NCBI GenBank assembly: GCA_963707015.1 | Contig: CAVPOO010000002.1 | Location: 186,001 to 250,000, forward strand | Reading direction: 5' to 3' | DNA length: 64,000 bases | Source of the DNA: CAVPOO01 sp963707015 | Lineage (GTDB): Bacteria > Pseudomonadota > Gammaproteobacteria > Thiohalobacterales > Thiohalobacteraceae | Shown: one piece after another, positions 8,611 to 17,203 of the stretch | How the letters are laid out: each line of letters begins with the position of its first letter | Numbering within the stretch: position 1 is the stretch's first letter | Translations under genes and position numbers: made by a program | Notes under the pieces: generated by a model | Told to the model about the DNA's origin: nothing | Databases searched by the model: none | What the model saw: only the letters and a program-made list of their open reading frames with translations

Positions 8611-8699
8611 TATGGCCACGGAATCCACGGAAAAACACGGAAAGAACGAATATCTATTAGACTCTTCTTCCGTGTCCTTCCGTGGATTCCGTGGCTATA
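8611..8699. repeat. Palindromic repeat built on CCACGGAATCCACGGAA
   Basis: Two arms of about 33 bp (8611-8643 and 8667-8699) are inverted copies with roughly three to four mismatches, separated by about 23 bp. Each arm itself repeats CCACGGAA. Transcripts from either strand would fold into a long hairpin. It lies in the 210-bp gap between the lipoprotein gene and the secF stop, and looks like a REP/MITE-type element rather than a gene. Confidence 0.85.
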
Positions 8700-8753
8700 A
8701 AGTACGAATACTGGCACTCAGCTCAATTTGTCAGCATCCGTTATTATCAAGTT

Positions 8754-8766
8754 GACAGACTCCTAG
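8754..8766. repeat. Solitary MITE end at the secF stop codon
   Basis: The 13-mer GACAGACTCCTAG is identical to the right end of the element at 30238-30406, including the CTAG target. The CTA of this CTAG is the reverse complement of the secF TAG stop. No matching left end is visible nearby, so this is probably a remnant. Confidence 0.6.
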
Positions 8767-9695
8767 GGTTTGGTGTCTGCCTCCATCGCTTCCTTCTGCA
8801 CCGGAAGCAGATCCTGCTTGCTGACACCCAGTCCCAGGGCCACCGTGCTGGCAACGTAGATCGACGAGTAGGTACCGATGACGATACCCACGATCAGCGC
8901 CAGCGCAAAGGAGTGAATAATCTCGCCGCCGAAGACAAACAGCGCGACCAGCACCAGCAAGGTCGTCAGCGATGTCATCACGGTGCGTGACAGGGTCTGG
9001 TTGATCGAAACGTTGATGACCTCTGCCGGCGTACCCTTGCGGAGCTTGCGGAAGTTCTCGCGGATACGATCGAAGACCACGATGGTGTCATTGAGCGAAT
9101 AACCGATAACCGCCAGCAGCGATGCCAGCACGGTGAGATCAAATTCGAATTGAAACAGGGAAAAAAACCCCAGCGTTATTGTCACATCGTGTACGAGCGC
9201 CACGACGGCCCCCAGCGCAAAGCGGTACTCGAAGCGCAGGGACACATAGATGAGGATCCCGATCAGGGCATAGAGCATGGCCAGGCCGCCCTTTTCCGTG
9301 AGTTCCTCACCGACTTGCGGGCCGACAAATTCCACCCGGCGCATCTCCACACCGGCATGCAGCTGCTGCAGTGCCCCCAGCACCTCCGTACTCAGCTTGG
9401 CACTGCTCTCACCGGCGCGGGGTGCGATCCGAACCAGCACATCTCGCGCCGAACCATAATGCTGCGCCTGGGCATCGCCAAATCCGGCATCGCCCAGGGT
9501 CGATCGCACCTGGGCCAGTTCGACCGCCTCGGGATAGCCGACTTCGAGCAGAGTACCTCCCGTAAAATCGATTCCGAAACTGAGCCCGCGCACGACCAGA
9601 GATCCAATGGCTATGACGAGCAGAAGGGCAGAAACGATCAGCGCAACGCGGCGCCTGCCCATGAAATCGATGTGCGTGTCACTGAAAATCTGCAT
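8763..9695 (-). CDS. secF: Protein translocase subunit SecF
   Basis: This 310-residue inner-membrane protein pairs with SecD to drive late steps of Sec export with the proton motive force. The family signature GIDFTGGTLLEVGYPE follows the first membrane segment. A periplasmic domain and five more membrane segments follow, with conserved ALIGILIYVSLRFE and GYSLNDTIVVFDRIRENFR. Length is normal. It follows secD by 32 bp on the same strand. The stop TAG lies in a CTAG that carries a mobile-element end. Confidence 0.97.
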   Translation of the reverse strand: MQIFSDTHIDFMGRRRVALIVSALLLVIAIGSLVVRGLSFGIDFTGGTLLEVGYPEAVELAQVRSTLGDAGFGDAQAQHYGSARDVLVRIAPRAGESSAKLSTEVLGALQQLHAGVEMRRVEFVGPQVGEELTEKGGLAMLYALIGILIYVSLRFEYRFALGAVVALVHDVTITLGFFSLFQFEFDLTVLASLLAVIGYSLNDTIVVFDRIRENFRKLRKGTPAEVINVSINQTLSRTVMTSLTTLLVLVALFVFGGEIIHSFALALIVGIVIGTYSSIYVASTVALGLGVSKQDLLPVQKEAMEADTKP

Positions 9696-9727
9696 GTCGT
9701 CTATTCAATAATACCCATGGCCAGGCC

Positions 9728-11584
9728 CTATATCGACAAGTGTGCCTGGCGCCGGCCGCCGTAGACCAGGTTCACCAGTGCGCGGGTTCCCATGATTGCG
9801 GTAAACATGGAGGTGAGGATACCGATAGACAGCGTCACGGCAAAACCCTTGACGGGCCCCGTACCGAAACTGAACAGTACCACCGCCGCGATCAGCGTCG
9901 TGATATTCGCGTCGGCAATCGTGGAGAAAGCCTTTTCGTAACCTGAGTGAATACTTGCCTGCGGACTGTTCCCCGCCCGCAGTTCTTCGCGAATACGCTC
10001 GAAGATGAGGACGTTCGCATCCACTGCCATACCCACCGTCAGGACGATACCCGCGATACCGGGCATGGTCAGCGTCGCCTGCAGCATGGACAGAATTGCC
10101 ACCAGCAGGACCAGGTTGAAGGTCAGGGCAACATTGGCGAACAGGCCGAAGACCCGGTAATAGACCGCCATGAAAAGGAGCACCAGACAGAATCCGATCA
10201 CGACCGACTCAAATCCCTGTTCGATGTTGTCCTTGCCCAGGCTCGGACCGACCGTGCGTTCCTCGATGATCTCGATCGGCGCTGCCAGCGCACCTGCCCG
10301 CAACAGCAAGGCCAGATTGCGCGCCTCATCCGAATTGTCCAGGCCGGTGATCTGAAAGCGCTTGCCCAGCTGCTCGCGGATGCGGGCAACGTTGATCACT
10401 TCCTTGACCTGTTCCTTGATCTTGCGGACCTCACCGTCAACGATCTCGGTCTGCACCTTGTTCTCGATGAACACCACGGCCATCAACTTGCCGACATTGT
10501 CCCGTGTACCGTGGGTCATCAGGCGCGCACCCTTGCTGTCGAGGGTGATAAAGACCGCGGCCCCCCCCGAATCACGATCGAAGCCCGAGGCGGCATCGGT
10601 GATGTAATCCCCGGTCAGCATGACCCGCCGCTGCAACAGGACGGGTTGCCCCTCACGGTCGTAGTACAACACGGCACCGGCTGGCACGCGGCCGCTGGTC
10701 ACCGCGTCCCTGACGTCGTGCTGCTCGTCGACCAGCCGGAACTCCAGCGTCGCGGTCGCGCCGAGAATTTCCTTGGCACGCGCCGTGTCCTGGACACCGG
10801 GCAGCTGCACCACGATGCGACTCTCACCCTGTTGCTGGATAACAGGCTCGGCAACGCCCAGTTCGTTGACGCGATTACGCAGCGTCGTGATATTTTGTTG
10901 CAGGGCGAACGTGCGGATCTCTCGCTGCTCATCCTCGGCCAGGGTCAGCGCGATGTCCGCGCCATCAGCCATATCGCGTGACGCAATCTGCAGATCGCGG
11001 TATTCCTTCTCTACCAGTGCCAGCGCGGCATCACGCTGCGTGGCATCACGGAACCGCGCCACGATCTCGCCATTCTTGCGCCCAATCGTGATGTAGTGCA
11101 GGCGCTCGGAACGCAACAGACTGCGCAGCTCCTCGACGTAGCGCTCCTCGGCCTGCGCCACGGCCGCATCCATGTCCACCTCCATCAGAAAATGCACCCC
11201 CCCGCGCAGGTCGAGACCGAGATACATGGGTTGTGCGTTGACGGCTTGCAGCCAGGCGGGTTCGGCACTGGCCAGATTGAGGGCAACGACGAACCGGTCC
11301 CCGAGCACCTGTTGCAGGCGGTCGGCGGCCGCAAGCTGGATCTCGGTATCAGGAAACCGTACCAGTAAGCGGTTATCGCCCAGCTCCACCCCTATGTTAG
11401 TGAGCCCGCCCTCCTGCAGCGCCTCGGCAACCCGGTCGCGGATCGCCTCGTCCACCCTTTCACCGCGCAGAGGTGAGATCTGGATAGACGGATCCTCACC
11501 GTACAGATTCGGCAAGGCGTAGAGGACGCCGACGATCACGGCGGCGACGATGAGCAGATACTTCCATAGCGGATACTGGTTCAT
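9728..11584 (-). CDS. secD: Protein translocase subunit SecD
   Basis: The 618 residues contain an N-terminal membrane anchor, the conserved GLDLRGGVHFLMEVD segment, a large periplasmic domain (P1 head and base), and a C-terminal membrane block with GMAVDANVLIFERIREELR. SecDF pulls preproteins through SecYEG on the periplasmic side. The gene lies between yajC and secF, the usual gammaproteobacterial order, and all are on the minus strand. Confidence 0.97.
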   Translation of the reverse strand: MNQYPLWKYLLIVAAVIVGVLYALPNLYGEDPSIQISPLRGERVDEAIRDRVAEALQEGGLTNIGVELGDNRLLVRFPDTEIQLAAADRLQQVLGDRFVVALNLASAEPAWLQAVNAQPMYLGLDLRGGVHFLMEVDMDAAVAQAEERYVEELRSLLRSERLHYITIGRKNGEIVARFRDATQRDAALALVEKEYRDLQIASRDMADGADIALTLAEDEQREIRTFALQQNITTLRNRVNELGVAEPVIQQQGESRIVVQLPGVQDTARAKEILGATATLEFRLVDEQHDVRDAVTSGRVPAGAVLYYDREGQPVLLQRRVMLTGDYITDAASGFDRDSGGAAVFITLDSKGARLMTHGTRDNVGKLMAVVFIENKVQTEIVDGEVRKIKEQVKEVINVARIREQLGKRFQITGLDNSDEARNLALLLRAGALAAPIEIIEERTVGPSLGKDNIEQGFESVVIGFCLVLLFMAVYYRVFGLFANVALTFNLVLLVAILSMLQATLTMPGIAGIVLTVGMAVDANVLIFERIREELRAGNSPQASIHSGYEKAFSTIADANITTLIAAVVLFSFGTGPVKGFAVTLSIGILTSMFTAIMGTRALVNLVYGGRRQAHLSI

Positions 11585-11623
11585 GGTATTATGTTGGGAT
11601 TCTGCGGACCAACGGTCCCTGAC

Positions 11624-11950
11624 TCAGGCGTCCTTGAGGGTCCCTTTCGGCATGAGTGTCGAGACAGCCTGACGCTGCACCTTGACCTCAACCCCCTCGC
11701 TGATCTGAAGACGGATGAAATTTTCACCGACGTCGGTGATCTTGCCGAGAACACCGCCATTGGTCACCACCTCATCCCCCTTCTTGAGCGTGGCCACCAT
11801 TTCCTTGTGCTCCTTGGCCCGCTTCTGCTGCGGTCGGATCAGGAGGAAATAGAACACCACGAAGATCAGGATGAGCGGCAGGAAGCTCATGATCGGGTCA
11901 GGCTGCCCAGCCGCCGGAGCCGCCCAGGCATCAGAGAGAAAGAAACTCAT
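11624..11950 (-). CDS. yajC: Sec translocon accessory protein YajC
   Basis: This small single-span membrane protein of 108 residues has the helix LPLILIFVVFYFLLIRPQQK followed by the cytoplasmic motif KRAKEHKEMVATLKKGDEVV and a beta-rich tail (GVLGKITDVGENFIRLQISE). It associates with SecDF. It lies 39 bp upstream of secD and downstream of tgt in the expected operon. Confidence 0.96.
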   Translation of the reverse strand: MSFFLSDAWAAPAAGQPDPIMSFLPLILIFVVFYFLLIRPQQKRAKEHKEMVATLKKGDEVVTNGGVLGKITDVGENFIRLQISEGVEVKVQRQAVSTLMPKGTLKDA

Positions 11951-12022
11951 GACAGATCCCTAAAAAATGCAGATTTACGGTGTATCCTTCGACAGCCAGG
12001 GCATGCGGGTATCGCCCATTGT

Positions 12023-13144
12023 TCATTTAAGCGGCGTATTATGACACAGGTCGCTGCGTCGCGCGTAAAAATTGCGGGCGTACTCCTCGAGCGTAGCGGT
12101 CTCGATGGCTCGGCGCAGCTCCCGCAGCAGGGTCTGGTAGTAATGGAGATTATGCAGGGTAGCCAGCCTGGCCCCCAGAATCTCTCCACACTTGTCCAGA
12201 TGGTGCAGATAGGCCCGCGTATAGTATTGACAGGTATAACAGTCGCAGTGCGGATCGAGCGGCTGTGTGTCGTGCCGATAGCGGCTGTTGCGAATACGGA
12301 CCACCCCATCATGGACAAACAGATGCCCGTTGCGGGCATTGCGCGTCGGCATGACACAGTCGAACATATCCACCCCCTGCCTGACCGCCTCCACGATATC
12401 CTCGGGGCGCCCGACCCCCATCAGGTAACGCGGCCGATCGGCTGGCAGCAGGGGGCCGAGGCGAGCGAGGATCTGCAAACGCTCGGCCTCGGGCTCGCCG
12501 ACCGAAAGACCGCCTATCGCGTAGCCATCGAAGCCGATATCCAGCAGCCCCGCCAGAGATGCTTCGCGCAAGGCCGGATACATACCCCCCTGAACAATCC
12601 CGAAGAGCGCCGCCTGATTATCACCGTGCGCCTCGCGAGACCGGCACGCCCATCGCAGCGACAGTTCCATCGACGCACGCGCATCCGCCTCGCTTGCCGG
12701 ATAGGGCGTGCACTCATCGAAGATCATCACAATATCCGCAGCCAATACTCGCTGAAACTGCATGGATTCCTCAGGACCGAGAAAGACCTGTGCCCCGTCG
12801 ACAGGCGACTGAAACCTGACGCCGGCCTCCGTGATCTTGCGCATCCCGCCCAGGCTGAACACCTGGAAGCCCCCTGAATCCGTGAGAATGGGGCCTTCCC
12901 AATGCATGAAGCCGTGCAGGCCACCGTGCGCCTGAATCACCTCGAGCCCGGGTCGCAACATCAGATGAAAGGTATTCCCCAACACCATCTGTGCGCCCGT
13001 CGCAGCGACCTCTTCCGGCGTCATTGCCTTGACCGTGCCGTACGTGCCGACCGGCATGAAGGCCGGTGTGTCGACGCTGCCGCGGTCCAGGCTCAAACGG
13101 CCGCGGCGGGCCGCACCGGCCGTATTGAGGAGGTCAAACTTCAT
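12023..13144 (-). CDS. tgt: tRNA-guanine transglycosylase (queuosine pathway)
   Basis: This enzyme exchanges guanine for preQ1 at position 34 of GUN-anticodon tRNAs. Visible motifs are ILTDSGGFQVFSLG (substrate-binding Asp and Gly), DMFDCVMPTRNARNGHLF (catalytic Asp), and the zinc site CDCYTCQYYTRAYLHH. The ATG at 13144 (MKFDLLNTAG) gives 373 residues, the usual length; a longer frame upstream adds an unconserved leader. queA precedes it, so the two consecutive queuosine steps are co-transcribed. Confidence 0.96.
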   Translation of the reverse strand: MKFDLLNTAGAARRGRLSLDRGSVDTPAFMPVGTYGTVKAMTPEEVAATGAQMVLGNTFHLMLRPGLEVIQAHGGLHGFMHWEGPILTDSGGFQVFSLGGMRKITEAGVRFQSPVDGAQVFLGPEESMQFQRVLAADIVMIFDECTPYPASEADARASMELSLRWACRSREAHGDNQAALFGIVQGGMYPALREASLAGLLDIGFDGYAIGGLSVGEPEAERLQILARLGPLLPADRPRYLMGVGRPEDIVEAVRQGVDMFDCVMPTRNARNGHLFVHDGVVRIRNSRYRHDTQPLDPHCDCYTCQYYTRAYLHHLDKCGEILGARLATLHNLHYYQTLLRELRRAIETATLEEYARNFYARRSDLCHNTPLK

Positions 13145-13248
13145 GAATCCAACAGCAAAAACGGCCGAACCCGCTGATCCCACGCGGGTATGTCCGACAC
13201 ACGGGCCTTGCTCGTGACGGCATGACCTTCGCCATATACCTTTCCCCT

Positions 13249-14280
13249 TTAAGCGTGTTCATCCGTTATCAGCATCGCGTCCCCGTAACTGAAAAAGCGG
13301 TATCTGGCTTCCACGGCATGCCGGTATGCCGCCATGACGTTGGCGTGACCGGCAAAGGCGCAGACCAGCATCAGCAGGGTGGATTCGGGCAGATGAAAAT
13401 TTGTCAGCAGGCCGTCGATGACCCGGAAACGGAAGCCCGGCGTGATGAATAAACGCGTCTCGCCCCGATAGGGCCGCAGGACACCTGACTGCGCGGCAGC
13501 CTCGAGGCTGCGCACGACCGTCGTCCCGACCGCCCACACCCGGCCACCCCCGGCATGGACACTGTTGATTCGCTCGCAGGTCTGCTCCGTCACCTCGACG
13601 AACTCGGAATGCATACGGTGGTCTTCCAGGTGCTCGACGCGCACCGGCTGGAAGGTGCCCGCGCCCACATGCAGGGTGACAAAGGCAATGGTAATGCCGC
13701 GCGCTTCGAGCACGGCGAGCATACCGGCGTCAAAGTGCAAACCTGCCGTCGGTGCCGCCACGGCCCCTGGCTGGCGGGCGTATACGGTCTGATAACGTTC
13801 GCGATCGGCGCCTGTATCCGGGCGCTGGATGTAGGGTGGCAGCGGCACATGCCCATGAAGCTCCAGCAAGTCCCACACCGGGCGCTCGTCGGGAAAACGC
13901 AACCGGTACAGGTCCCCATGAGGTTCGCCGACCTCGATCTCGAGATCCCCGGCCATGCGCAGTCGCGTACCGGGGCGCGGGCGCTTACTCGCTCGGACAT
14001 GTGCCAGGACCTGATGCGCGTCCTCGACACGCTCGACCAGCACCTCAACCTTGCCGCCCGTTTGCTTATGCCCGTATAAACGCGCCGGAATCACCCGTGT
14101 GTCATTCAGCACCAGCAGATCACCCGCGCGCAGCCTGTCCGGCAGGCTGCGGAACGCATCGTCCTGCCAGCACCCGCTGCGGCGGTCGAGACAGAGCATG
14201 CGGCTGGCTGGCCGCTCCGGGAGCGGTTGCTGAGCAATGCATTCGGGCGGCAGTTCGTACCAGAAATCGCTGCGACGCAT
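13249..14280 (-). CDS. queA: S-adenosylmethionine:tRNA ribosyltransferase-isomerase
   Basis: QueA transfers and isomerises the ribosyl group of SAM onto preQ1 in tRNA, giving epoxyqueuosine. The conserved start MRRSDFWYELPPECIAQQP fixes the ATG at 14280 and a length of 343 residues. Other family segments are LLVLNDTRVIPARLYG, APTAGLHFDAGML and NFHLPESTLLMLVCAFAG. It is the first gene of the minus-strand queA-tgt-yajC-secDF series and is divergent from the tRNA-Leu gene. Confidence 0.96.
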   Translation of the reverse strand: MRRSDFWYELPPECIAQQPLPERPASRMLCLDRRSGCWQDDAFRSLPDRLRAGDLLVLNDTRVIPARLYGHKQTGGKVEVLVERVEDAHQVLAHVRASKRPRPGTRLRMAGDLEIEVGEPHGDLYRLRFPDERPVWDLLELHGHVPLPPYIQRPDTGADRERYQTVYARQPGAVAAPTAGLHFDAGMLAVLEARGITIAFVTLHVGAGTFQPVRVEHLEDHRMHSEFVEVTEQTCERINSVHAGGGRVWAVGTTVVRSLEAAAQSGVLRPYRGETRLFITPGFRFRVIDGLLTNFHLPESTLLMLVCAFAGHANVMAAYRHAVEARYRFFSYGDAMLITDEHA

Positions 14281-14306
14281 GGCGCGCGATAGTAGCACAG
14301 CGCCGG

Positions 14307-14334
14307 TTGCCGATCCGGGCAGATGCCTTATACT
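14307..14334 (+). promoter_or_regulatory. Sigma-70 promoter for tRNA-Leu
   Basis: TTGCCG (14307-14312) and TATACT (14329-14334) are separated by 16 bp, about 45 bp upstream of the tRNA 5' end. This is a good match to a stable-RNA promoter. Confidence 0.7.
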
Positions 14335-14379
14335 AGCGCCCCAACAAACCGGCCCGGCGCATCGGGCGGGTTTTGCCAT

Positions 14380-14466
14380 GCCGGGATGGCGGAATTGGTA
14401 GACGCAGTGGACTCAAAATCCACCGGTGGTAACACTGTGCGAGTTCGAGTCTCGCTCCCGGCACCA
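14380..14466 (+). tRNA. tRNA-Leu, anticodon CAA
   Basis: The 87-nt gene includes an encoded CCA end. The acceptor arms GCCGGGA and TCCCGGC pair; the anticodon stem GTGGA/TCCAC holds loop CTCAAAA with anticodon CAA (reads UUG). A long variable arm and a GAGTTCGAGTCTC T-arm fit a class II leucine tRNA. There is no obvious terminator before glgP, 92 bp downstream. Confidence 0.95.
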
Positions 14467-14558
14467 GATACCACGGCACAGTACACAAACGGGCTCGATC
14501 CAACCGGGAAACTGTGTCTGGACAACATTCCCCTTGATGGCTGCACGATAAGGATTTT

Positions 14559-17120
14559 ATGGCTGGCACACGATTCTCACTGGAGGTGCAACCGGCGCTG
14601 CCCCAGAAACTGAACCGGCTGCAGGAACTGGCAGAAGATCTCCTCTACAGCTGGGATCGCCAGGTACGCGGTCTGTTCTTCCGCCTCGATCGAAATCTTT
14701 GGGAATCCTGCGGACACAACCCGAAGGTGTTCCTGCGGAGGGTCTCCCAGCAGCGCCTGGAACAGGCTGCCGAAGACCGCGTGTACATGGAAGACCTTAA
14801 ACGCGCACTGTCTGCCTACGACACCTATCACGAGGAACCCCGGCGCACGGGTATCAAAGAGCATCTCGATCCGGAGCGGGACCTGGTCGCCTATTTCTGT
14901 GCCGAGTTCGGCATGCACGAGAGCCTGCCTATCTATTCGGGCGGCCTTGGTATCCTCGCGGGTGACCATTGCAAGGCAGCCAGTGATCTGGGAATACCCT
15001 TCGTCGGGGTAGGGATGCTCTACCGGCAGGGCTATTTCACCCAGACCATCGATGGTCAGGGCAACCAGATCGCACACTACATGCCGACCGATTTCAACGA
15101 CCTGCCCACGCGGCCGGCCTTACTCGATAACGGTCAGGAGCTCCATGTCTTTGTTGATCTGCCGGGTCGACGTGTCATGCTCAAGGTCTGGCAGGCAAAG
15201 GCAGGCCACATCCGGCTCTACCTGCTCGACAGCGACCTGCCGGAAAATCAGGAAACCGATCGCGCGATCACCTATCAGCTTTATGGGGGTGATATCACCA
15301 CGCGTATTCAACAGGAGATTGTGCTTGGAATTGGCGGTGTACGGGCACTGCGTGCGCTCGGTCTGAAACCCAGTATCTGGCATATCAATGAGGGACATGC
15401 CGCCTTCCAGGTGCTCGAGCGCTGCCGGGAATGGGTGCGGCAAAAGGATCTGGATTTCGCCAGCGCACTGGAGCTGGTCGCCGCCAGTACCGTGTTCACG
15501 ACCCACACACCGGTTGCGGCGGGCCACGATATCTTTGATCACAGCCTGATCAGCATTTACTTTGCCGACTACATCAAGGATCTCGGCCTCCAGATGGAGG
15601 ACTTCCTGAACCTCGGCGCGAGCCCGAGCAGCCAGGGAGGCTTCAACCAGACGGCACTGGCCATGCGCGGCTCGCGTTTCCATAACGGTGTCAGCCGTAT
15701 CCACGGTAGCGTCGCATCACGTATGGAAGGCTATATCTGGCCCCAGATACCCCATGAAGAAAACCCCGTGAGCTACGTCACCAACGGCGTACATGTACCG
15801 ACGTTTCTGGCACGCGACTGGGCGAATCTCTATGACATGCGCTTTGGCCGCGAATGGCGCAATGAGTTGCTCCATGACAGCTACTGGGATCGTATTGACG
15901 ACATTGCCGATCACAGTTTCTGGAGCTTGCGGCAGTCCCTGAAGTCGACCCTGCTGGAAGAGGTGCGCCAGCGTGTCCACCTGCAACATCGCCGCAACGG
16001 GGTCAGCGACGCGCTCCTGGAACGACAGACGCAATACCTGTCACCGCACGAGACGGACATTCTCACCATCGGATTCGCCCGGCGCTTTGCCACCTACAAG
16101 CGTGCCACGCTCCTGTTCTCGGACCCCGAACGGCTGGCGCGCCTGTTGAACGATCCCCAGCGACCGGTCCTGCTGCTGTTTGCCGGCAAGGCGCATCCCA
16201 ACGACCTGCCCGGACAACATCTGATCCAGGTGATCCACGACTTTTCCCGCCGACCCGAATTCCTCGGGCGCATCATCCTGGTCGAGGGCTACGATATGGC
16301 GCTGGCGCGCAAGCTCGTCACCGGTGTCGATGTGTGGCTGAACACACCGGAATACCCGATGGAGGCAAGCGGTACGTCCGGGCAAAAGGCGGGCATCAAC
16401 GGAGTCATCAATCTGAGCGTCCTCGATGGCTGGTGGGGTGAGGGTTATAACGGCGAAAACGGCTGGGCAATCACCCCTCATGGCCCGCAATATGACGCGG
16501 CTTACCGCGATCAGGAAGAAGGCAACGAACTGCTGGACATTCTCGAACACCAGGTGGTTCCGCTCTACTACCAGCGCAACGGCCATGGCTATTCGGAAGG
16601 CTGGGTGCGCATGTCGAAGGCTTCCATCAAATCCAGTCTGCCCAAGTTCAATTCCCAGCGCATGGTCATGGACTATATCCGTGGCTTCTACGGGCCGGCC
16701 AACCGGCGCCGCCGCCTGCTTGCCGAGAATAATAACGCTGGAGCGAAAGCCCTCGCCGAATGGAAGCGCAAGGTACGCGAGCTATGGCAGGAGGTGTCAC
16801 TGCGGCGGATGGACAAGGTCGTGCCGGCGATAGGTGCTGGCGAAACGCTCCCTATCTTGGTTGCCGCCCGACTGAACGGCTTACTGGCCGAGGACGTAAA
16901 AGTGGAATGCGTCGTCGGCACGGAAGACGCACATGGGGAGTTCCAGGTTGATGCCTGCTTTACGCTCGATGCCGAAGCGCAACAAACCGGCGACGAGACG
17001 CTTTTCCAGCTGAAACTGGAGCCGCCACTGCCCGGTCTGCAATTCTACAAACTGCGCATGTACCCTTGGCACAAACTTCTGAGTCACCCGTTTGAGACGG
17101 GTTGTATGATCTGGCTGTAA
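14559..17120 (+). CDS. glgP: Alpha-glucan (glycogen) phosphorylase
   Basis: The enzyme releases glucose 1-phosphate from alpha-1,4-glucans. It is 853 residues long and belongs to the shorter phosphorylase branch with an N-terminal DUF3417-type domain (residues about 1-110), followed by YFCAEFGMHESLPIYSGGLG. The PLP-binding lysine should be in GTSGQKAGINGVINLSVLDG; most relatives have Met where this has Gln. AAGGA lies upstream of the ATG. It heads the glycogen block and probably provides stored carbon for energy when the cell is starved. Confidence 0.95.
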   Translation: MAGTRFSLEVQPALPQKLNRLQELAEDLLYSWDRQVRGLFFRLDRNLWESCGHNPKVFLRRVSQQRLEQAAEDRVYMEDLKRALSAYDTYHEEPRRTGIKEHLDPERDLVAYFCAEFGMHESLPIYSGGLGILAGDHCKAASDLGIPFVGVGMLYRQGYFTQTIDGQGNQIAHYMPTDFNDLPTRPALLDNGQELHVFVDLPGRRVMLKVWQAKAGHIRLYLLDSDLPENQETDRAITYQLYGGDITTRIQQEIVLGIGGVRALRALGLKPSIWHINEGHAAFQVLERCREWVRQKDLDFASALELVAASTVFTTHTPVAAGHDIFDHSLISIYFADYIKDLGLQMEDFLNLGASPSSQGGFNQTALAMRGSRFHNGVSRIHGSVASRMEGYIWPQIPHEENPVSYVTNGVHVPTFLARDWANLYDMRFGREWRNELLHDSYWDRIDDIADHSFWSLRQSLKSTLLEEVRQRVHLQHRRNGVSDALLERQTQYLSPHETDILTIGFARRFATYKRATLLFSDPERLARLLNDPQRPVLLLFAGKAHPNDLPGQHLIQVIHDFSRRPEFLGRIILVEGYDMALARKLVTGVDVWLNTPEYPMEASGTSGQKAGINGVINLSVLDGWWGEGYNGENGWAITPHGPQYDAAYRDQEEGNELLDILEHQVVPLYYQRNGHGYSEGWVRMSKASIKSSLPKFNSQRMVMDYIRGFYGPANRRRRLLAENNNAGAKALAEWKRKVRELWQEVSLRRMDKVVPAIGAGETLPILVAARLNGLLAEDVKVECVVGTEDAHGEFQVDACFTLDAEAQQTGDETLFQLKLEPPLPGLQFYKLRMYPWHKLLSHPFETGCMIWL

Positions 17121-17203
17121 GGGCATAAGGCACGCGTTGTCCAGCGGGCCGGAGGAGTCAGACGCCAGTGTCCGGCAAGACCTGAACCCGAAAGTCTTTC
17201 TCC

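Noticed and set aside
8477..8755. Open frame containing TESTEKHGK and VSFRGFRGYK
   Set aside because: It is a translation of the palindromic repeat at 8611-8699, not a protein.
9947..10981. 344-residue open frame on the plus strand
   Set aside because: Entirely antisense to secD, with a His/Gln/Asp-rich composition and no domain.
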